Shown here: positions 62,687 to 64,000 of the stretch, one piece after another
How positions within the stretch are numbered: the first letter of the stretch is position 1
How the letters are laid out: the number at the start of each line of letters is the position of its first letter
Origin: Gyrodactylus bullatarudis
Lineage: Eukaryota; Platyhelminthes; Monogenea; Gyrodactylidea; Gyrodactylidae
Length of the DNA stretch: 64,000 nt
Direction: 5' to 3'
Assembly: GCA_012064415.1 (NCBI GenBank)
Contig: SSNU01000208.1
Span: 1,063,057 to 1,127,056 of the forward strand
Translations under genes and position numbers: made by a program
The notes under the pieces: model-generated
Told to the model about the DNA's origin: nothing
The model's database searches: none
Seen by the model: only the letters and a program-made list of their open reading frames with translations

Positions 62687-63307
62687 ATGGCGTCATGGGC
62701 AATAGAAAAGACTTTAAATATTCCAGATTCACTTAGAGATTACGATCATTTGATGTGGACGGTCGCACGTTATTTCAAAGCGGCCAAAATTATCAAAGAT
62801 GAAACGAAGATTGATAAATTCTGTGCAGCTTTAGATGTTTCTTCTGCACAGAAAGTCAGGACAATATACTCTGGTGAAGATGATCTGGATAATGTTTTGT
62901 GGCCAGATTTTGTTAATGCAATAAGACAACATATTTGTCCGGCACCATTTATTTGGTCGGCTAGAGCTACCTTTTGTGATTTAAAGCAAAATGGAAATCC
63001 ATTTCTGAAATACATTGAAACTTTGAGAGAGGCTGCTACGATTGCAAAGTTTTCTGACAAAGAAATCATTACGCAGATAATGAGGGGTTTGGATGACCAT
63101 AAGATTTTGTCTAGAATAACTGAAATGAATGAAGATATATTGTTGGATGACGTCATTAAGAAGGTGGCGGCTTTGGAGAAGAAAATTAATAACGAAGTCT
63201 TACAAACCACCAAACATGTGGAAGTCAATACCCTGTCCACTGCAAGGTATTCAAGAAAGAACCCCTTCTGTCTAACGTGTAAAAAGAAGGAATATCATCC
63301 AGAATGA
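62687..63307 (+). CDS. gag: Gag of a second Gypsy-like retrotransposon
   Basis: 206 residues from an ATG. The capsid-like helical region includes WPDFVNAIRQHICP and FLKYIETLREAATIAKFSD, with IITQIMRGLDDHKIL, typical of Ty3/Gypsy retrotransposon gag domains. The start of a zinc knuckle (FCLTCKKKEYHPE) is cut by a TGA at 63305-63307. A further knuckle (CRNCNKKG...DCNK) follows just downstream in a shifted frame. It is therefore a decayed gag. It is unrelated in sequence to the first element's gag. Confidence 0.8.
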   Translation: MASWAIEKTLNIPDSLRDYDHLMWTVARYFKAAKIIKDETKIDKFCAALDVSSAQKVRTIYSGEDDLDNVLWPDFVNAIRQHICPAPFIWSARATFCDLKQNGNPFLKYIETLREAATIAKFSDKEIITQIMRGLDDHKILSRITEMNEDILLDDVIKKVAALEKKINNEVLQTTKHVEVNTLSTARYSRKNPFCLTCKKKEYHPE

Positions 63308-64000
63308 TTTAAGAAGTATATCACATGCAGAAATTGTAATAAAAAGGGCATTATGCTAGGGACTGTAATAAACCAATGGTTAATGAAGTCGAGCAAACTA
63401 TTCTTGAGACCAATCTTTCTGAAATCTCAACAATTCTCTGTAGTCATGTGTTTGTCCTTTAAAATATGTTGAAATTGAGATTGAGGCTTTCCAATTCCTT
63501 GTTGATAATGGGAGTTCTGTTAATCTAATTCCAAGATGGTTTGCTGAAGCTCACTGTTTGTGTTATGAAACTCTCGCCTCTCCAATTTATATATCTGGAG
63601 TTAGCGGTATCAAAGTTGCAGTTCATGGTATAGTGAAAAATCTTAACATAAAGTATGGCAACTCAAGGTGTTTATGCTCATTTCTTGTCACTGAGATGGA
63701 GAAATTTATCTTAAATCGTGCAACATGTGATTATCATCTTTTCAGGTCTCTTCAGAAATACAGAAAAAGGCAATTAATGGATTTGTGGCACATAGAAACT
63801 CAACACCTAATTCAAAAGGTCTCACCCCAAATGATGTGTTTTTTGCTTTCAGACCTAATTCAGAGATGGATTTAAAATTACAGGAGATTGAAAACAAAAA
63901 GGCTTTGATATTTGTAGAAGGCAAGGGCTGGGTGGGTCCTACAGAGGTGATGAGAAATTCCCAGCACACTTGGAGAGAAGCGAATGGAAGATTAATACAT
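63308..64000 (+). pseudogene. Deleted pol of the second Gypsy-like element
   Basis: After the broken zinc knuckles comes a protease-like stretch (FQFLVDNGSSVNLIPRWF). Its catalytic D-(S/T)-G reads D-N-G at 63504-63512. By about 63740 the sequence changes, in another frame, to HRNSTPNSKGLTPNDVFFAF and then KGWVGPTEV. These are typical of the integrase end and the region after it. Reverse transcriptase, RNase H and the integrase core are absent, which points to an internal deletion of about 2.5 kb. The element runs off the window end. Confidence 0.7.

Noticed and set aside
62770..63240. 156-codon minus-strand frame
   Set aside because: It is antisense to the second gag.

Overview
The window is nuclear DNA from an animal: AT-rich, with many (TC)n, (CA)n and (TG)n microsatellites, spliced genes with GT-AG introns, AATAAA signals close behind stop codons, a Pitx-type homeodomain gene, and Ty3/Gypsy, LINE, Penelope-like and tRNA-SINE relics. 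The mix of 22-40 nt introns with Asn/Ser-rich proteins and Penelope-like elements would fit a flatworm or another lineage with tiny introns. I cannot name the species.

Layout. 1-9.9 kb is almost empty, apart from a possible last exon at 1021-1116. A BEN-domain gene has two visible exons (9890-10106 and 18337-18908) split by an 8.2 kb intron that holds a Penelope-like RT relic. At 22.3-25.2 kb lies a very compact three-gene island: KGD4/MRPS36-like (-), AKTIP/FTS-like (-) and CLN3/battenin (+). AKTIP and CLN3 start codons are 67 bp apart, and most introns in the island are 22-40 nt. 25.2-33.1 kb is a gene desert with a long foldback repeat (32355-32962). A possible unknown last exon sits at 33147-33480.

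A Pitx homeobox gene (+, 34.7-38.1 kb) carries a LINE fragment in an intron and faces, tail to tail, the gene for the spliceosomal helicase DDX23/Prp28 (-, 38.3-41.0 kb). DDX23 in turn is head to head (145 bp) with an unrecognised 608-residue gene (+, 41.2-50.9 kb). The rest is transposon-rich: a LINE 3' relic, a retroposed poly(A) end, a nearly complete Ty3/Gypsy gag-pol between two inverted tRNA-SINE copies, and a second, internally deleted Gypsy-like element running off the end of the window.

The strongest unusual signal is splicing. By hand reconstruction against conserved family blocks, the housekeeping genes here contain GT-AG introns of 22, 27, 28, 30, 31, 36, 38 and 40 nt, most of which must be removed to keep the frame, inside a genome that otherwise has multi-kilobase introns and large deserts.
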